A stretch of 64,000 bases of DNA from the NCBI RefSeq assembly GCF_900232945.1, contig NZ_OCTU01000001.1, forward strand, positions 764,542-828,541, in the 5' to 3' direction. This DNA comes from Urinicoccus timonensis (GTDB lineage: Bacteria > Bacillota > Clostridia > Tissierellales > Peptoniphilaceae). The notes below the pieces were generated by a model. That model searched no databases and was not told the DNA's origin. It saw only the letters and a list, made by a program, of their open reading frames with translations. Of the stretch, positions 7,913 to 17,113 are shown piece by piece. Position numbers and translations under genes: made by a program. Position 1 is the first letter of the stretch. Each line of letters opens with the position of its first letter.

Positions 7913-10227
7913 AGAGAATCCTTCCTTAAAATACCCCTTTGGTAGTGACCATAGGTCCAACCATTAAAGCTTTCTTTTAAGATTTTCTTACAATCCACAT
8001 CCCTGTGGTCTAGGCTTTGGATAATTTTTGAAATGGGTTCCGAGGAAAATTGAGCATCAATCCTCAAGCCAATCTTCTCCTCCAGGTAGTTTTTCTTTTT
8101 CCCGTCCAAATACAAGGGGAGACTGTTGTAAATTCTTGTAATCTTCCCCTGTCTCCGAAAGGGAAAGTCCATATTTCTTTCGTCTCTTAGGGCAAAGACC
8201 CCATTGAGTGAGCAGGTCTCACACTGGCTGGAATCCTTACACCCCTTAACCAGGGAGTTTGGACAATGGTCCGTAATCATCCCTGTTAAAAATCCATAAT
8301 AGAGGGTGGACAAGTCTCCACCACAATTCCTGGCCATGACCTGGGCTTGCTTGTAGGTTGCCTCATAGGAAATGTCGATAGAACTGGCTCCCAGGTCCCG
8401 GAGCATGGATATGCTTTGGCTATTAAAGGCTCCCGTTCCCATGCCAGCATGGATTTTCATGGGACTCAAATCTTTTTGATAGGCAAAGGGCCAAAGGCTG
8501 GTAGCCTCTACTCCCACAATCTTTCCCTGCCTATAGAGGTCCAGGGCTCTTTGTTTTTCTTCTTGACCCAGGTCATAATCCACAATAGGAGGCAAGACAT
8601 AGTAGACTTCCCGGCCCGGACCCTGGAGGTCTTCAATGAGGTCCAGGTCTCTTGTCATAATCCGGTCCATAGCTTCCAGGTCTTGTCTCTTTAGACCCCT
8701 TGCAATTTCCTGGTTTTCAATATAGAGGGTCCGTTTGCCCTCCACTGGTCCTTCCAGTCTCAAGGGAGGCAGCTTTCCGAGCCGGTCCTCTCCCCCTTGG
8801 TAGGACCGAAAAATTTCTTCCACCAAATCCCTTCTCAGGGCATTTAAGTCTTTAATGGATAGGAAGCAATTAGGGTCTAAGTCCAAGTCTAGGTCTTCCC
8901 AGTAAAAGGGAGTATCCCCCAACTTATCCATTTGACTCCGGACTCGGTCTTGGTCCAAACCTCGTTTCTGGGCTTCTTCCACCAGGGCTCCCTGGATGGA
9001 AACTTTTATGGGCTTATCCAGGTCTAGAGATACAGGTTGACCCTTTTTAAGGCTTAGCCGCCCCCTTAGGCCAGTTTTTTCCAAGTCTCTTAGTTGAAAG
9101 TTAGCCAGGTGGCTATTAAAGGTCCGGTAGATGTCCGATCCCTTCTTGGCCGGATAGGGAAAGGTCAAATGAGATTGTCCCGGCGGAAGGTCTTGGGCTA
9201 CTTCAAAGCCCCTTAAAAAACCTTCCTGGTCCAGGTAGGATATCCCGTCTCCTTCTCTTAGCCCCTCTTGGAGCTGAACCAGACCCGGGTCCTTGGCATC
9301 CACCTGTCCCAGGTAGATCCCCTTGTTTTTCCCATGGCCCTGGGTAATAAAGTCTTGGCCAAAGGCCCCGAAGGTCCGCCCCCGGGTAAAGCCCCGGTTA
9401 AAGGTCTCTCGAGCCCTTAGCTCCAGGTCCCAGTCCCGCTGGCCCTGGCAGGCCTTGCTAATCATTTCCGTGACATAGGCTACATAGGAGGGCTTTTTCA
9501 TCCTCCCCTCAATCTTAAAGGAATCCACTCCCAAATCCACCAGGTCTTGGATTTGGTCCAGGGTCCAAAGGTCTTTGGGACTTAAAAGATAGCCGGACTT
9601 TAACAGCTCCTTGCCCCGGATAATTTGGTATTGTTTCCGGCAGGGCTGGGCACAGTCTCCTCGGTTTCCTGACCGACCACCAATATAAGAAGACATGGTG
9701 CACTGGCCTGAATAGCAAACACAAAGAGCCCCATGGACGAAGACCTCCACTTCAATATCCACCATATCCTTGATCCGTTTAATTTCTTCAAAGGGGGTCT
9801 CCCGACTCAGGACCACCCGGGTCAGGCCCAGGTCCTTACAAAGCTTGGCCCCTTGGACATTGTGGATGGTCATTTGGGTTGACCCATGAAGGTCCATATA
9901 GGGCAAAACGGAGCGAAGCATCCGTATCAAGCCCAGGTCTTGTACAATCAATGCATCCACTCCGATTTTTGCTAATTTTTTCGCCGTTTCCACAGCCTCC
10001 ATCAACTCTTGGTCTGCCAAGAGAGTGTTTAGGGTTACGTGGACCTTGGTCCCCTGTAGATGGGCCAGTCTCACTGCCTCCTGGACTTCCTCCAGACTAA
10101 AGTTTTGGGCATGGGCCCGGGCTGAAAACTTTTTTTCTCCCAGGTAGATGGCCTGGGCCCCGTAGGACAAGGCCGCCTTAAAGGCCTCCACGGAACCTGC
10201 CGGAGCTAAGACTTCTACTTGCTTCAC
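7909..10227 (-). CDS. Peptidase U32 family protein with DUF3656 (RlhA-like RNA hydroxylation protein)
   Basis: A 772-residue protein. The N-terminal U32 domain (about 1-330) contains the conserved Cys-rich segment CVCYSGQCTMSS plus GGRSGNRGDCAQPCR, expected to bind an iron-sulfur cluster. A DUF3656-like middle part follows, and the C-terminal segment has a second Cys set (CPNSLVKGCKDSSQCETC). In E. coli the homologue RlhA hydroxylates C2501 of 23S rRNA, and TrhP-type U32 proteins hydroxylate tRNA uridine-34; which RNA this one modifies is not shown. It starts with GTG inside a GTGA overlap with the zapA stop. Its neighbours are tRNA synthetases and mutS2, a translation context. Confidence 0.85.
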   Translation of the reverse strand: MKQVEVLAPAGSVEAFKAALSYGAQAIYLGEKKFSARAHAQNFSLEEVQEAVRLAHLQGTKVHVTLNTLLADQELMEAVETAKKLAKIGVDALIVQDLGLIRMLRSVLPYMDLHGSTQMTIHNVQGAKLCKDLGLTRVVLSRETPFEEIKRIKDMVDIEVEVFVHGALCVCYSGQCTMSSYIGGRSGNRGDCAQPCRKQYQIIRGKELLKSGYLLSPKDLWTLDQIQDLVDLGVDSFKIEGRMKKPSYVAYVTEMISKACQGQRDWDLELRARETFNRGFTRGRTFGAFGQDFITQGHGKNKGIYLGQVDAKDPGLVQLQEGLREGDGISYLDQEGFLRGFEVAQDLPPGQSHLTFPYPAKKGSDIYRTFNSHLANFQLRDLEKTGLRGRLSLKKGQPVSLDLDKPIKVSIQGALVEEAQKRGLDQDRVRSQMDKLGDTPFYWEDLDLDLDPNCFLSIKDLNALRRDLVEEIFRSYQGGEDRLGKLPPLRLEGPVEGKRTLYIENQEIARGLKRQDLEAMDRIMTRDLDLIEDLQGPGREVYYVLPPIVDYDLGQEEKQRALDLYRQGKIVGVEATSLWPFAYQKDLSPMKIHAGMGTGAFNSQSISMLRDLGASSIDISYEATYKQAQVMARNCGGDLSTLYYGFLTGMITDHCPNSLVKGCKDSSQCETCSLNGVFALRDERNMDFPFRRQGKITRIYNSLPLYLDGKKKNYLEEKIGLRIDAQFSSEPISKIIQSLDHRDVDCKKILKESFNGWTYGHYQRGILRKDSL

Positions 10228-10772
10228 TCTTCTTCACTCCCCTTTAAAAGGGACAGTTCTTTTTGCAGGTCCACAATGGTCAATTGGTCTTGGTAGACCT
10301 TGTCCTCATAGGCCTTTTCCTTTTGGTCAAAAAGAGCCACTTGGTCTTGGGCAGACTTCAAGTCCCTCTTGGCCAGGTCTAAATGACTCTTGAGGTCTTT
10401 TACTTGTCCTTCCAGGTCTTTTTTCTTTTGGGTCAGGTCTTGGACCTTTTGGTCGAGACTTCTTTTTTCTTCCAGCAACTTTTGTTCCTGTTTTTTCAGG
10501 GCCTGGTTTTCCTCTTGGGACTTTTGAATTTTTTCATTTTCAGGATTTTCAGAAGCCAGATCATCTAAATTTTCTTGGGCCTGGTGGAGGTCGTTTAAGA
10601 GGTTCAGGGCCGTTAGGACTAGACCTTGCACTTGGTTTAAACGATAGTTGGCCTTGGCTGTTTCCTGAATTTTTTGGGTCAACTCCCCAGCCATTTTTTG
10701 AATTTTTTCTTGGTCATCACTTCCAACAACATAGAAGTTCATTCCATCAATATCAACTTTTATCCGGTCCAT
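10224..10772 (-). CDS. zapA: ZapA-like cell-division protein with long coiled coil
   Basis: The first about 70 residues (MDRIKVDIDGMNFYVVGSDD onward, then AGELTQKI and a helix with ALNLLNDL) match the ZapA fold, which bundles FtsZ filaments at the division site. Residues about 75-180 are almost entirely Glu/Lys/Gln heptad coiled coil. At 182 residues it is about twice the usual ZapA length; such extended forms are known in Clostridia. The ATG has a strong GGGGGAATTCTC upstream. It lies 21 bp after pheT and overlaps the U32 start by four bases. Confidence 0.8.
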   Translation of the reverse strand: MDRIKVDIDGMNFYVVGSDDQEKIQKMAGELTQKIQETAKANYRLNQVQGLVLTALNLLNDLHQAQENLDDLASENPENEKIQKSQEENQALKKQEQKLLEEKRSLDQKVQDLTQKKKDLEGQVKDLKSHLDLAKRDLKSAQDQVALFDQKEKAYEDKVYQDQLTIVDLQKELSLLKGSEEE

Positions 10773-10793
10773 GAGAATTCCCCCATTCCATTT

Positions 10794-13184
10794 TTATTGG
10801 TCTCTTAATTGACCCTTGAGTTCTTCTTGGATTCTTTGAATCATGCTTTCAACACTTGGGTTGATTTCTTCATCCTTCAGCGTATGGTCCTTGCTCTTGA
10901 ACTGCATGTTAAAGGCCACACTTTTCTTGTCTTGGTCAATGGAGTCTCCTCGGTAGATGTCAAAGACTTCAAAATGGTCTAGAAGGTCTCCCCCTTCTTC
11001 CAAGACAATGGCCTTGACTTGGCCAATTTCTGTTTTTTCATCTAGGATAAAGGCCAGGTCTCGACCGATGCTGGGATATTTTCCAGGATCTTGGTAGAGG
11101 ATGGCCGTCTTTTCTGCTTCCACCATCTTTTGGAAGTCCACTTCGGCCACATAGGCCCTCTTCTTCATCTTGAAGTTGCCTAAAACTCGAGGGTGGACTT
11201 CTCCAAAGAAACCATAGGATTGGCCGTCTACAAAAATTTCTGCACTCCGACCCGGATGGAGATAGCCTTGGCTGGCCCTCTTCAGGGTGATTTCCCCAAT
11301 GCCAGCCCGGTCAAAGAGTCTTTGGATGGTGTGCTTTAAGAAATAAAAATCTTGGTCCCCGTAAAAACCAATGGACAGTCTCTTGTGTTCTGTTGGCAGG
11401 TGGTCTTGGTCTTGGTCCAGACTAAAGGTATTGCCAAACTCATAACCAAAGGCTTCTGGATTTTTCCGGTTCATATTTTTGGACAAAACTTCCAGGGTGT
11501 CCGCCAAAAGAGTGGTCCTCATAACAGAATATTCTTCTCCTAGTGGGTCCAGGAGCTCTACATTTTTACGTAGGGGGGAATCTTCTGCCAGGTTGAGGCG
11601 GTCATAGGCCTTGGGGCTCATAAAGGAAAAAGTCATCCATTCGTTGTAGCCCAGGGCAGCCAGGACTTCCTTCAGCTTGGCTTCCAGGTTCCGACTGGCT
11701 GGCTTGCCCCCTCTGGTTAATTTTCCCTTAAGGGGTTGGGGGGTAATATTGTGGAAACCAAAAAGCCGTCCCACTTCTTCAACCAAGTCTTCTTCAATGG
11801 TTAAGTCTTGGCGGAAGGATGGAATCTTGGCCTCAAGTCCTTCTGGACTTTCTTTCGTTTCGATACCCAAGCCTTTTAAGTAGTGGGCCATTTGGTCCAG
11901 GCTAAGGTCGGTTCCCAAAAGGTCATTGGCCTTTTCTTGGCGCAAGTGGATGGTCTTTTCCGGGAAGTCTTTTGTCTTTTGGTCATAGAATCCCTTGGCC
12001 ACCTTGGCAGCTCCCAGGTCCTTGGCCAGGACGCAAAGACGGTCTACAGCTTCCTTGCAAGAGTTGGGATCCATCCCCTTTTCAAAGCGGGTAGAAGCTT
12101 CTGTTCTCAAGGCAAACTTTTTGGAAGTTTGACGAACAGTGTAGGCGTCAAAAAGGGCCCCTTCCAAAAGGATGGTCTTGGTGGACTCTGTTACTTCACT
12201 ATCCAAGCCCCCCATAACTCCCGCTAAACCAATGGCTTCTTGGCCGTCGCAAATCAGGATGTCTTTTTCATTGACCCTTCTTTCTTGCTTGTCCAGGGTT
12301 GTCAGAACTTCCCCTTCCCGTCCGTTTCGGACAATGATTTTCTTGTCCTTGACCTTGTCTAGGTCAAAAGCATGAAGGGGTTGACCCAATTCCAACATGA
12401 CAAAGTTGGTCAGGTCTACGATATTATTAATGGGCCGAACGCCACTTTGCATCAGGGCATTTTGCATCCATTGGGGAGAGGGTTGGATTTTTACATCATA
12501 AAGAACCCTGGAATAATAACGGTGACAATCCGGACTTTGAATATCAATCCCTTGGGCAAAGTCTTGGATGGACTTTTCATCTTCTTCAACCTCCAACTCA
12601 GGGAGATTTAGGTCCAGGTCAAAGGTTGCAGCTGTTTCCCGAGCCATTCCCAAAACGCTTAAGCAGTCAGGCCGGTTGGGGGTAATCTCTAGTTCCAAGA
12701 CAGCCTGGTCCATGTCCAATACTTCTTGGATGGGACGGCCCACTTCTATGGACTCATCTAAAATCAAGACCCCATCTCGAAAAGCCATGGGAATCACAGA
12801 GACATCGTAGCCCAATTCTTGGTAGGAACAAAACATTCCTTGGGATAGGACTCCTCTAAGTTTTGATTTCTTGATTTTTTCTCCCCCAGCCAGGCTGGAC
12901 TTGTCCAGGGCTACAGGCAGGTAGGCCCCTTCAAAGACATTGGGGGCTCCTGTTACAATTTGGATTTCTTCTTGACCCACATCTACCTGACAAACCACAA
13001 GCTTGTCGGCATCGGGGTGCTTTTCAATAGACAAAATCTTCCCTACTACAACCCGGTCAATATCTTGACCAGTTTTTAAGATGGATTCCACATGGGATCC
13101 TGTCAGGGTAATTTCGTCAGCAAGTTCTTTTATATCTTTATTGATTGGGCAATATTGCTTCAACCAAGCAATTGGTAAATACAT
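10794..13184 (-). CDS. pheT: Phenylalanyl-tRNA synthetase beta chain
   Basis: The beta subunit of the alpha2-beta2 PheRS, 796 residues and full length for the family. Visible domains are an N-terminal tRNA-binding OB fold (about 40-150, QIVTGAPNVFEGAYLPVAL), the B3/B4 editing region, the B5 domain, the catalytic-like core and the C-terminal ferredoxin-fold anticodon-binding domain (YPSIGRDLAFILDE onward). The ATG follows AGGAGG with a good spacer. It is 13 bp downstream of pheS. Confidence 0.97.
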   Translation of the reverse strand: MYLPIAWLKQYCPINKDIKELADEITLTGSHVESILKTGQDIDRVVVGKILSIEKHPDADKLVVCQVDVGQEEIQIVTGAPNVFEGAYLPVALDKSSLAGGEKIKKSKLRGVLSQGMFCSYQELGYDVSVIPMAFRDGVLILDESIEVGRPIQEVLDMDQAVLELEITPNRPDCLSVLGMARETAATFDLDLNLPELEVEEDEKSIQDFAQGIDIQSPDCHRYYSRVLYDVKIQPSPQWMQNALMQSGVRPINNIVDLTNFVMLELGQPLHAFDLDKVKDKKIIVRNGREGEVLTTLDKQERRVNEKDILICDGQEAIGLAGVMGGLDSEVTESTKTILLEGALFDAYTVRQTSKKFALRTEASTRFEKGMDPNSCKEAVDRLCVLAKDLGAAKVAKGFYDQKTKDFPEKTIHLRQEKANDLLGTDLSLDQMAHYLKGLGIETKESPEGLEAKIPSFRQDLTIEEDLVEEVGRLFGFHNITPQPLKGKLTRGGKPASRNLEAKLKEVLAALGYNEWMTFSFMSPKAYDRLNLAEDSPLRKNVELLDPLGEEYSVMRTTLLADTLEVLSKNMNRKNPEAFGYEFGNTFSLDQDQDHLPTEHKRLSIGFYGDQDFYFLKHTIQRLFDRAGIGEITLKRASQGYLHPGRSAEIFVDGQSYGFFGEVHPRVLGNFKMKKRAYVAEVDFQKMVEAEKTAILYQDPGKYPSIGRDLAFILDEKTEIGQVKAIVLEEGGDLLDHFEVFDIYRGDSIDQDKKSVAFNMQFKSKDHTLKDEEINPSVESMIQRIQEELKGQLRDQ

Positions 13185-13197
13185 TGGCTAGGACCTC

Positions 13198-14220
13198 CTA
13201 AAATTGATTCAAGAAACGTTCATCGTTGTCAAAGAGTAGGCGGATGTCGGAAATTCCATATTTGACCATGGCAATCCGGTCAATCCCCATTCCAAAGGCA
13301 AAGCCGGAATATTTTTCAGGGTCAATGCCACAGTTTCTTAAAACATTGGGATGAACCATACCGGCCCCTAAAAGTTCCATGGACCAGCCAGTTCCATGGC
13401 AGGCCTTACAACCAGCTCCATGGCAGGCATGGCAGGTTACGTCCACTTCAGTACTTGGTTCCGTAAAGGGGAAGTAGTGGGGACGGTAGCGAGTTTGCAT
13501 GTCTTGGCCGAACATTTCATGGATAAAGACATCCAGGGTATGGATGAGGTTGGCCATAGAAACTTTTTCATCCACGACCAGGCCTTCCAATTGGTGGAAC
13601 ATGGGGCTGTGTGTGTCGTCTACATCGTCAGGACGAAAAACTCGTCCACTACAAACCATCCTAAGTGGAGCCCCCAATTCCTTCATGGCCCGAATTTGAA
13701 CCGGAGAGGTTTGGGTCCTTAAAAGGGTGGTATCATCGATATAAAAAGTATCTGTCTTATCTCGAGAAGGATGGCTCATCGGAGCATTTAAGGCGTCAAA
13801 GTTGTTGGCAACAGACTCAATTTCAGGTCCTTCATAGACAATAAAGCCCATTTGAACAAAGAGGTCTTCCAGCTCTTCCTTGGTTTGACTCAAGGGGTGG
13901 ATGTGGCCTCGACGGGCTTGCTTTTTATCCAAGCTGATGTCAATCCATTCCTTGTCCAGTTGTTGGTTTAATTGGTCATCTTCCAACTTTTCTTTTTTTC
14001 CAGTCAGGGCCTCTTCTATTCGAGCCCGCACTTCATTGGCCAAGGCTCCCATCTTGGGTCTTTCTTCCGGGCTGAGCTTTCCCATGCCCTTTAAAATCCC
14101 TGTTAGTTGGCCTTTTTTACCCAGGGTGGCCACCCGTATTTTATCTAATGCTTCTAAGGACTGGCAATTTGCAATTTGGTCCAAAGATTCCTTTTCGATC
14201 AATTCCAGTTTTTCTCTCAT
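13198..14220 (-). CDS. pheS: Phenylalanyl-tRNA synthetase alpha chain
   Basis: The catalytic alpha subunit, 340 residues. An N-terminal coiled coil that contacts tRNA is followed by the class II core with motif 2 (MVCSGRVFRPDDVDDTHSP, MFHQLEG) and motif 3 (GFAFGMGIDRIAMVKYG). It is the first gene of a nine-gene minus-strand run reaching to about 0.3 kb. The promoter just upstream is near consensus. No T-box or attenuator is visible in its short 5' leader, unlike valS in this window. Confidence 0.97.
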   Translation of the reverse strand: MREKLELIEKESLDQIANCQSLEALDKIRVATLGKKGQLTGILKGMGKLSPEERPKMGALANEVRARIEEALTGKKEKLEDDQLNQQLDKEWIDISLDKKQARRGHIHPLSQTKEELEDLFVQMGFIVYEGPEIESVANNFDALNAPMSHPSRDKTDTFYIDDTTLLRTQTSPVQIRAMKELGAPLRMVCSGRVFRPDDVDDTHSPMFHQLEGLVVDEKVSMANLIHTLDVFIHEMFGQDMQTRYRPHYFPFTEPSTEVDVTCHACHGAGCKACHGTGWSMELLGAGMVHPNVLRNCGIDPEKYSGFAFGMGIDRIAMVKYGISDIRLLFDNDERFLNQF

Positions 14221-14256
14221 GATTCTCCCCTTTAATTAAGTAATTTCAATTCTTTT

Positions 14257-14285
14257 ATTATACCATTTAAGTGGCTTTCTTTCAA
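14257..14285 (-). promoter_or_regulatory. Promoter of the pheS operon
   Basis: TTGAAA (14280-14285), a 17-nt spacer and TATAAT (14257-14262), with TGG before the -10 (extended -10). The start lies about 30 nt upstream of the pheS ATG. It is placed immediately beyond the tRNA-cluster terminator. Confidence 0.85.
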
Positions 14286-14297
14286 TGAAAGCAAGCT

Positions 14298-14328
14298 AAA
14301 AAGCCCTCCGGATTCCCGGAAGGCTTTT
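14298..14328 (-). terminator. Intrinsic terminator of the tRNA cluster
   Basis: On the minus strand AAAGCCTTCCGG, a short GAAT loop, CCGGAGGGCTTT and a T run. It lies just after the tRNA-Cys gene and before the pheS promoter. Confidence 0.85.
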
Positions 14329-14333
14329 CATTT

Positions 14334-14407
14334 TGGAGGCGACACCCAGACTTGAACTGGGGATGAGGGTGTTGCAGACCCGTGCCTTACCACTTGGCTA
14401 TGTCGCC
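14334..14407 (-). tRNA. tRNA-Cys (GCA)
   Basis: A cloverleaf of 74 nt including an encoded CCA. The acceptor stem is GGCGACA/TGTCGCC, the discriminator base is T, the anticodon loop CTGCAAC has anticodon GCA, and the T arm is CCCAG-TTCAAGT-CTGGG. Last gene of the Phe-Ser-Cys cluster. Confidence 0.93.
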
Positions 14408-14418
14408 CTATTAAATTT

Positions 14419-14509
14419 TGGCGGAGAGGGTGGGATTTGAACCCACGTGGGCCCGAAGACCCGAACGGTTTTCGAGACCGCCTCGTTATGACCACTTCGA
14501 TACCCCTCC
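14419..14509 (-). tRNA. tRNA-Ser (CGA)
   Basis: A 91-nt class II tRNA with a long variable arm (GTTCGGGTCTTCGGGCCCAC region) and encoded CCA. The acceptor stem is GGAGGGG/CCTCTCC and the discriminator G is typical of serine. The anticodon loop CTCGAAA gives anticodon CGA, reading UCG. Confidence 0.92.
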
Positions 14510-14558
14510 ATTTATTGGATCAAAGAATGACATGTCTGGCGATACTCAATAGTAAAGT

Positions 14559-14634
14559 TGGTGCCCAGAGCCGGAATCGAACCAGCGACACGTGGATTTT
14601 CAGTCCACTGCTCTACCGACTGAGCTATCTGGGC
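14559..14634 (-). tRNA. tRNA-Phe (GAA)
   Basis: A 76-nt cloverleaf with encoded CCA. The acceptor stem is GCCCAGA/TCTGGGC, the D arm contains AGCTCAGTCGGTAGAGC, the anticodon loop CTGAAAA has anticodon GAA, and the T loop is TTCGATT. It lies near pheST, though the two have separate promoters. Confidence 0.95.
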
Positions 14635-14660
14635 CAGTATTCCCACTCGTTACTTTTACT

Positions 14661-14689
14661 ATCTTAACGGATTGTAAACAAAAAGTCAA
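14661..14689 (-). promoter_or_regulatory. Promoter of the tRNA cluster
   Basis: TTGACT (14684-14689), a 17-nt spacer and TAAGAT (14661-14666). It is about 27 nt before the 5' end of tRNA-Phe, with no other candidate start between. Confidence 0.78.
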
Positions 14690-14702
14690 GTTGATTTTTA
14701 AA

Positions 14703-14724
14703 ACTTCCCCCCGTAAGGGGAAAA
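14703..14724 (-). terminator. Terminator after hslO
   Basis: Minus-strand stem TTCCCC/GGGGAA around a TTACG loop, followed by GTTTT. Short and GC-rich. It ends the hpt-hslO operon just before the tRNA promoter. Confidence 0.6.
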
Positions 14725-14737
14725 GGGCCCAAGGACC

Positions 14738-15634
14738 CTATTCCTTATCAAGGTCTTTGGATTTTTTAATCAGTCGGTCTAAATCTTCCCCATCAAAGTG
14801 GTAGGCTTCATTGCAAAAATAACAGGTGATTTCAGCTTGGCCGTCTTGGTCTTGGATTTCTTCCAATTCCTTGTGACCCAGGGACAAGAGGGAGTCCTCC
14901 ACCTTTTCCTTGGAGCAATCACAAACATAGGCAATGGGGCGACTTTCTAAAATTTCTGGATCTTGCCCCTCTAAAAGGTCCCGAATCAAGTCTTCTGGTC
15001 CCTTGCCAGTCTTAAAGTAGTCTGTTACAGACCCAATTTTTTTCACCGCTTCTTCCACCTGGTCCATTTCTTGGTCTGCAACTCCCGGCATCATTTGCAC
15101 AATAAAGCCTCCGGCAGTTTTTACCGTCCGGTCCTTTTCCACTAGGACTCCCAGAGCCACAGCCGAGGGAACTTGGTCAGATTGGACAAAGTAGTTGGCA
15201 AAATCATCGGCAATTTCTCCCGACAAGAGAGAAACTCGCCCCACATAGGGTTCCTTGAGACCCAGGTCCATGACCACTGTCATGACCCCTTGGGATCCTA
15301 CAATACCCGACACATCCAATTTCCCATTGGCCTTGAGGTCGTGGTCAGCTTGGGGATTTTGGACATAGCCCTTGATCTGACCATCATTTTTCCCTGTTAC
15401 CAGGATTTTTCCCAAGGGACCGTCTCCATCAATGTGGATGGTAAGGGCATCCTTTTGGTTTTTCATACCAGCAGCCATCATAAGGCCTGCCATTAGGGTC
15501 CGACCCAAGGCTGCTGTCGCCGTTGGGGTGGTTTGGTGGATCCTTCTTGCCTCTTCCACCACCTCTGGAGCATAGACCGCTGCAACTTTTATGGTTTTAT
15601 TTCCATTGATTCCTCGAACTAATTTATTTTCCAT
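14738..15634 (-). CDS. hslO: Redox-regulated chaperone Hsp33
   Basis: A holdase chaperone activated by oxidation and unfolding, 298 residues. The N-terminal chaperone body is followed by the zinc switch, with CDC at YVCDCSKEKV and CYFC at ITCYFCNEAYHF; these four cysteines bind zinc when reduced and form disulfides under oxidative stress. The ATG has AAAAAGGAG upstream. It is the last gene of an operon with hpt, a CPBP protease, a sirtuin and a methyltransferase, and begins only one base after the methyltransferase stop. Confidence 0.96.
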   Translation of the reverse strand: MENKLVRGINGNKTIKVAAVYAPEVVEEARRIHQTTPTATAALGRTLMAGLMMAAGMKNQKDALTIHIDGDGPLGKILVTGKNDGQIKGYVQNPQADHDLKANGKLDVSGIVGSQGVMTVVMDLGLKEPYVGRVSLLSGEIADDFANYFVQSDQVPSAVALGVLVEKDRTVKTAGGFIVQMMPGVADQEMDQVEEAVKKIGSVTDYFKTGKGPEDLIRDLLEGQDPEILESRPIAYVCDCSKEKVEDSLLSLGHKELEEIQDQDGQAEITCYFCNEAYHFDGEDLDRLIKKSKDLDKE

Positions 15635-15635
15635 T

Positions 15636-16364
15636 CTATCTCCTTTTTGCCCTGACCACTAGTCTTTGGGTTTGAGGTCCTGCCGGGGTCTGGCTATAGC
15701 CATGGTAAAAGGCCAAGTCCTTAAAACCCAGGTCCTTTAAGAGGACTTCCAAGTCTTCTTGATCGTAGGCCCTTTGCTTGTGAATTTCATCAAAGCGTTG
15801 GTAGAGGTCCTCCTGGTCAGAAGTCTCCCGAAAGATGGTCAGGTTGTAGTCATTTATTTTATCTTCTTTAGAATAATTATTTTGCCAAAGGGCCAGGGCC
15901 CCAGGACTTTCTTGCATAAATAAGTTTGTCCCCATTTGTTGGTACTTGTAGGAAGTGTTGACGTCAAAGTAAAAGGTCCCTCCCGGACTTAAAACCTGAG
16001 CCACCCGGCTAAAACAGGCCTCCAGGTCTTGGGGGTCCAAGAGGTAGTTTAGGCTGTCGCAAAAGCAGACAATGGTGTCATAGCTTTCCGGCAATTGAAA
16101 GGAAGCTAGGTCTTGGTGCAAGAGCCGGACCCTGGGATTGTAGCCAATCTTTTTCTGGGCCCATTCCAACATGGCCTCAGATCCATCAAAAGCCGTCACC
16201 GGTCCCTTTTTGGCCAATTTCTCCGTCAAGGTCCCTGTGCCACAGGCCATTTCCAAGATATTCCTATAGCCTGGCTCCTGGGCCTCTAACCAGGCCAGGC
16301 AGGCATCATAGTCGTAGTCTGTCATTAAATCGTCATAGACAGAGGCTAAATACTCATAGGTCAC
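15636..16364 (-). CDS. Class I SAM-dependent methyltransferase
   Basis: A 242-residue protein with a Rossmann methyltransferase fold. The SAM-binding motif I is ILEMACGTGTLTEKLA, then an acidic residue in AFDGSEAML and a motif IV-like YDTIVCFCDSLNYLL. The substrate is not recognisable; small molecule is the usual guess for this subfamily. It starts with GTG inside a GTGA overlap with the sirtuin stop, so it is translationally coupled to it. Confidence 0.85.
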   Translation of the reverse strand: MTYEYLASVYDDLMTDYDYDACLAWLEAQEPGYRNILEMACGTGTLTEKLAKKGPVTAFDGSEAMLEWAQKKIGYNPRVRLLHQDLASFQLPESYDTIVCFCDSLNYLLDPQDLEACFSRVAQVLSPGGTFYFDVNTSYKYQQMGTNLFMQESPGALALWQNNYSKEDKINDYNLTIFRETSDQEDLYQRFDEIHKQRAYDQEDLEVLLKDLGFKDLAFYHGYSQTPAGPQTQRLVVRAKRR

Positions 16365-17104
16365 TGGCCAGCTCCTTCTTCCACCAGGCTTAAGATTTTT
16401 GTCAGAGCTTGGCCAATCCCCTCATGGATAACCACATCGGCCTTGTGGTCATAGGGAGTTGCTTCCTTGTTGATGATAATCAACTTCTTAGCCATACCTG
16501 GTAGATAGCTTACAGGAGCCACCACCAGGGAAGATCCTGCCACCAAGAGCAGGTCGCAAGTCTCCATGGCCCCATAGGCATCCTGAAAGTCTTGGGGCAT
16601 CATATCACCAAACATGACCACATCCGGCCTTAATACTCCCTGGCAAGCTGGACAGCGGGGTGGAATTTCCTCCTCCACAGTAACCAAGTCCACATAGTCT
16701 TGGAAGGGGTAGGTCTTGCTACAGGACATACAGTGGACTGTCCGGGTATGACCATGGACCTCATAGACCTTTTTGGACCCAGCCAGGCTATGGAGGTTGT
16801 CAATGTTTTGGGTGATGATTCCCTTTAAATAGCCCAGGTCTTCCATTTTTTTCAGGGCCTTGTGGCCGGCATTGGGTTTTTTAGCAAAAAGATCCTTGAG
16901 CATGACAAAACCCTCGTGGTAAAAACGGTCTGGATCCCCTAAAAGGACATCTCTGGAAAGGGCTGTCGCCCCGTCAAACTCCTTGTAATATCCCCTATCT
17001 GACCGGAAGTCCGGAATGCCAGATTCCGTTGAAATCCCTGCTCCCGTTAAAGCATACATATTTTTTGCTTGTAGAATTAAATTTGCAGCTTCTTGGTATT
17101 CCAT
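16361..17104 (-). CDS. NAD-dependent protein deacylase (sirtuin)
   Basis: A 247-residue sirtuin of the CobB/SrtN type. Visible motifs are the NAD-binding GAGISTESGIPDFRS (from residue 21), TQNIDNLH, the catalytic histidine in EVHGHT, and a zinc site of CMSC plus CPAC. Sirtuins remove acyl groups from lysines and yield O-acyl-ADP-ribose and nicotinamide. It lies nine bases after the CPBP gene and overlaps the methyltransferase start. Its substrates are unknown. Confidence 0.95.
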   Translation of the reverse strand: MEYQEAANLILQAKNMYALTGAGISTESGIPDFRSDRGYYKEFDGATALSRDVLLGDPDRFYHEGFVMLKDLFAKKPNAGHKALKKMEDLGYLKGIITQNIDNLHSLAGSKKVYEVHGHTRTVHCMSCSKTYPFQDYVDLVTVEEEIPPRCPACQGVLRPDVVMFGDMMPQDFQDAYGAMETCDLLLVAGSSLVVAPVSYLPGMAKKLIIINKEATPYDHKADVVIHEGIGQALTKILSLVEEGAGQ

Positions 17105-17113
17105 CTTTTCCTC

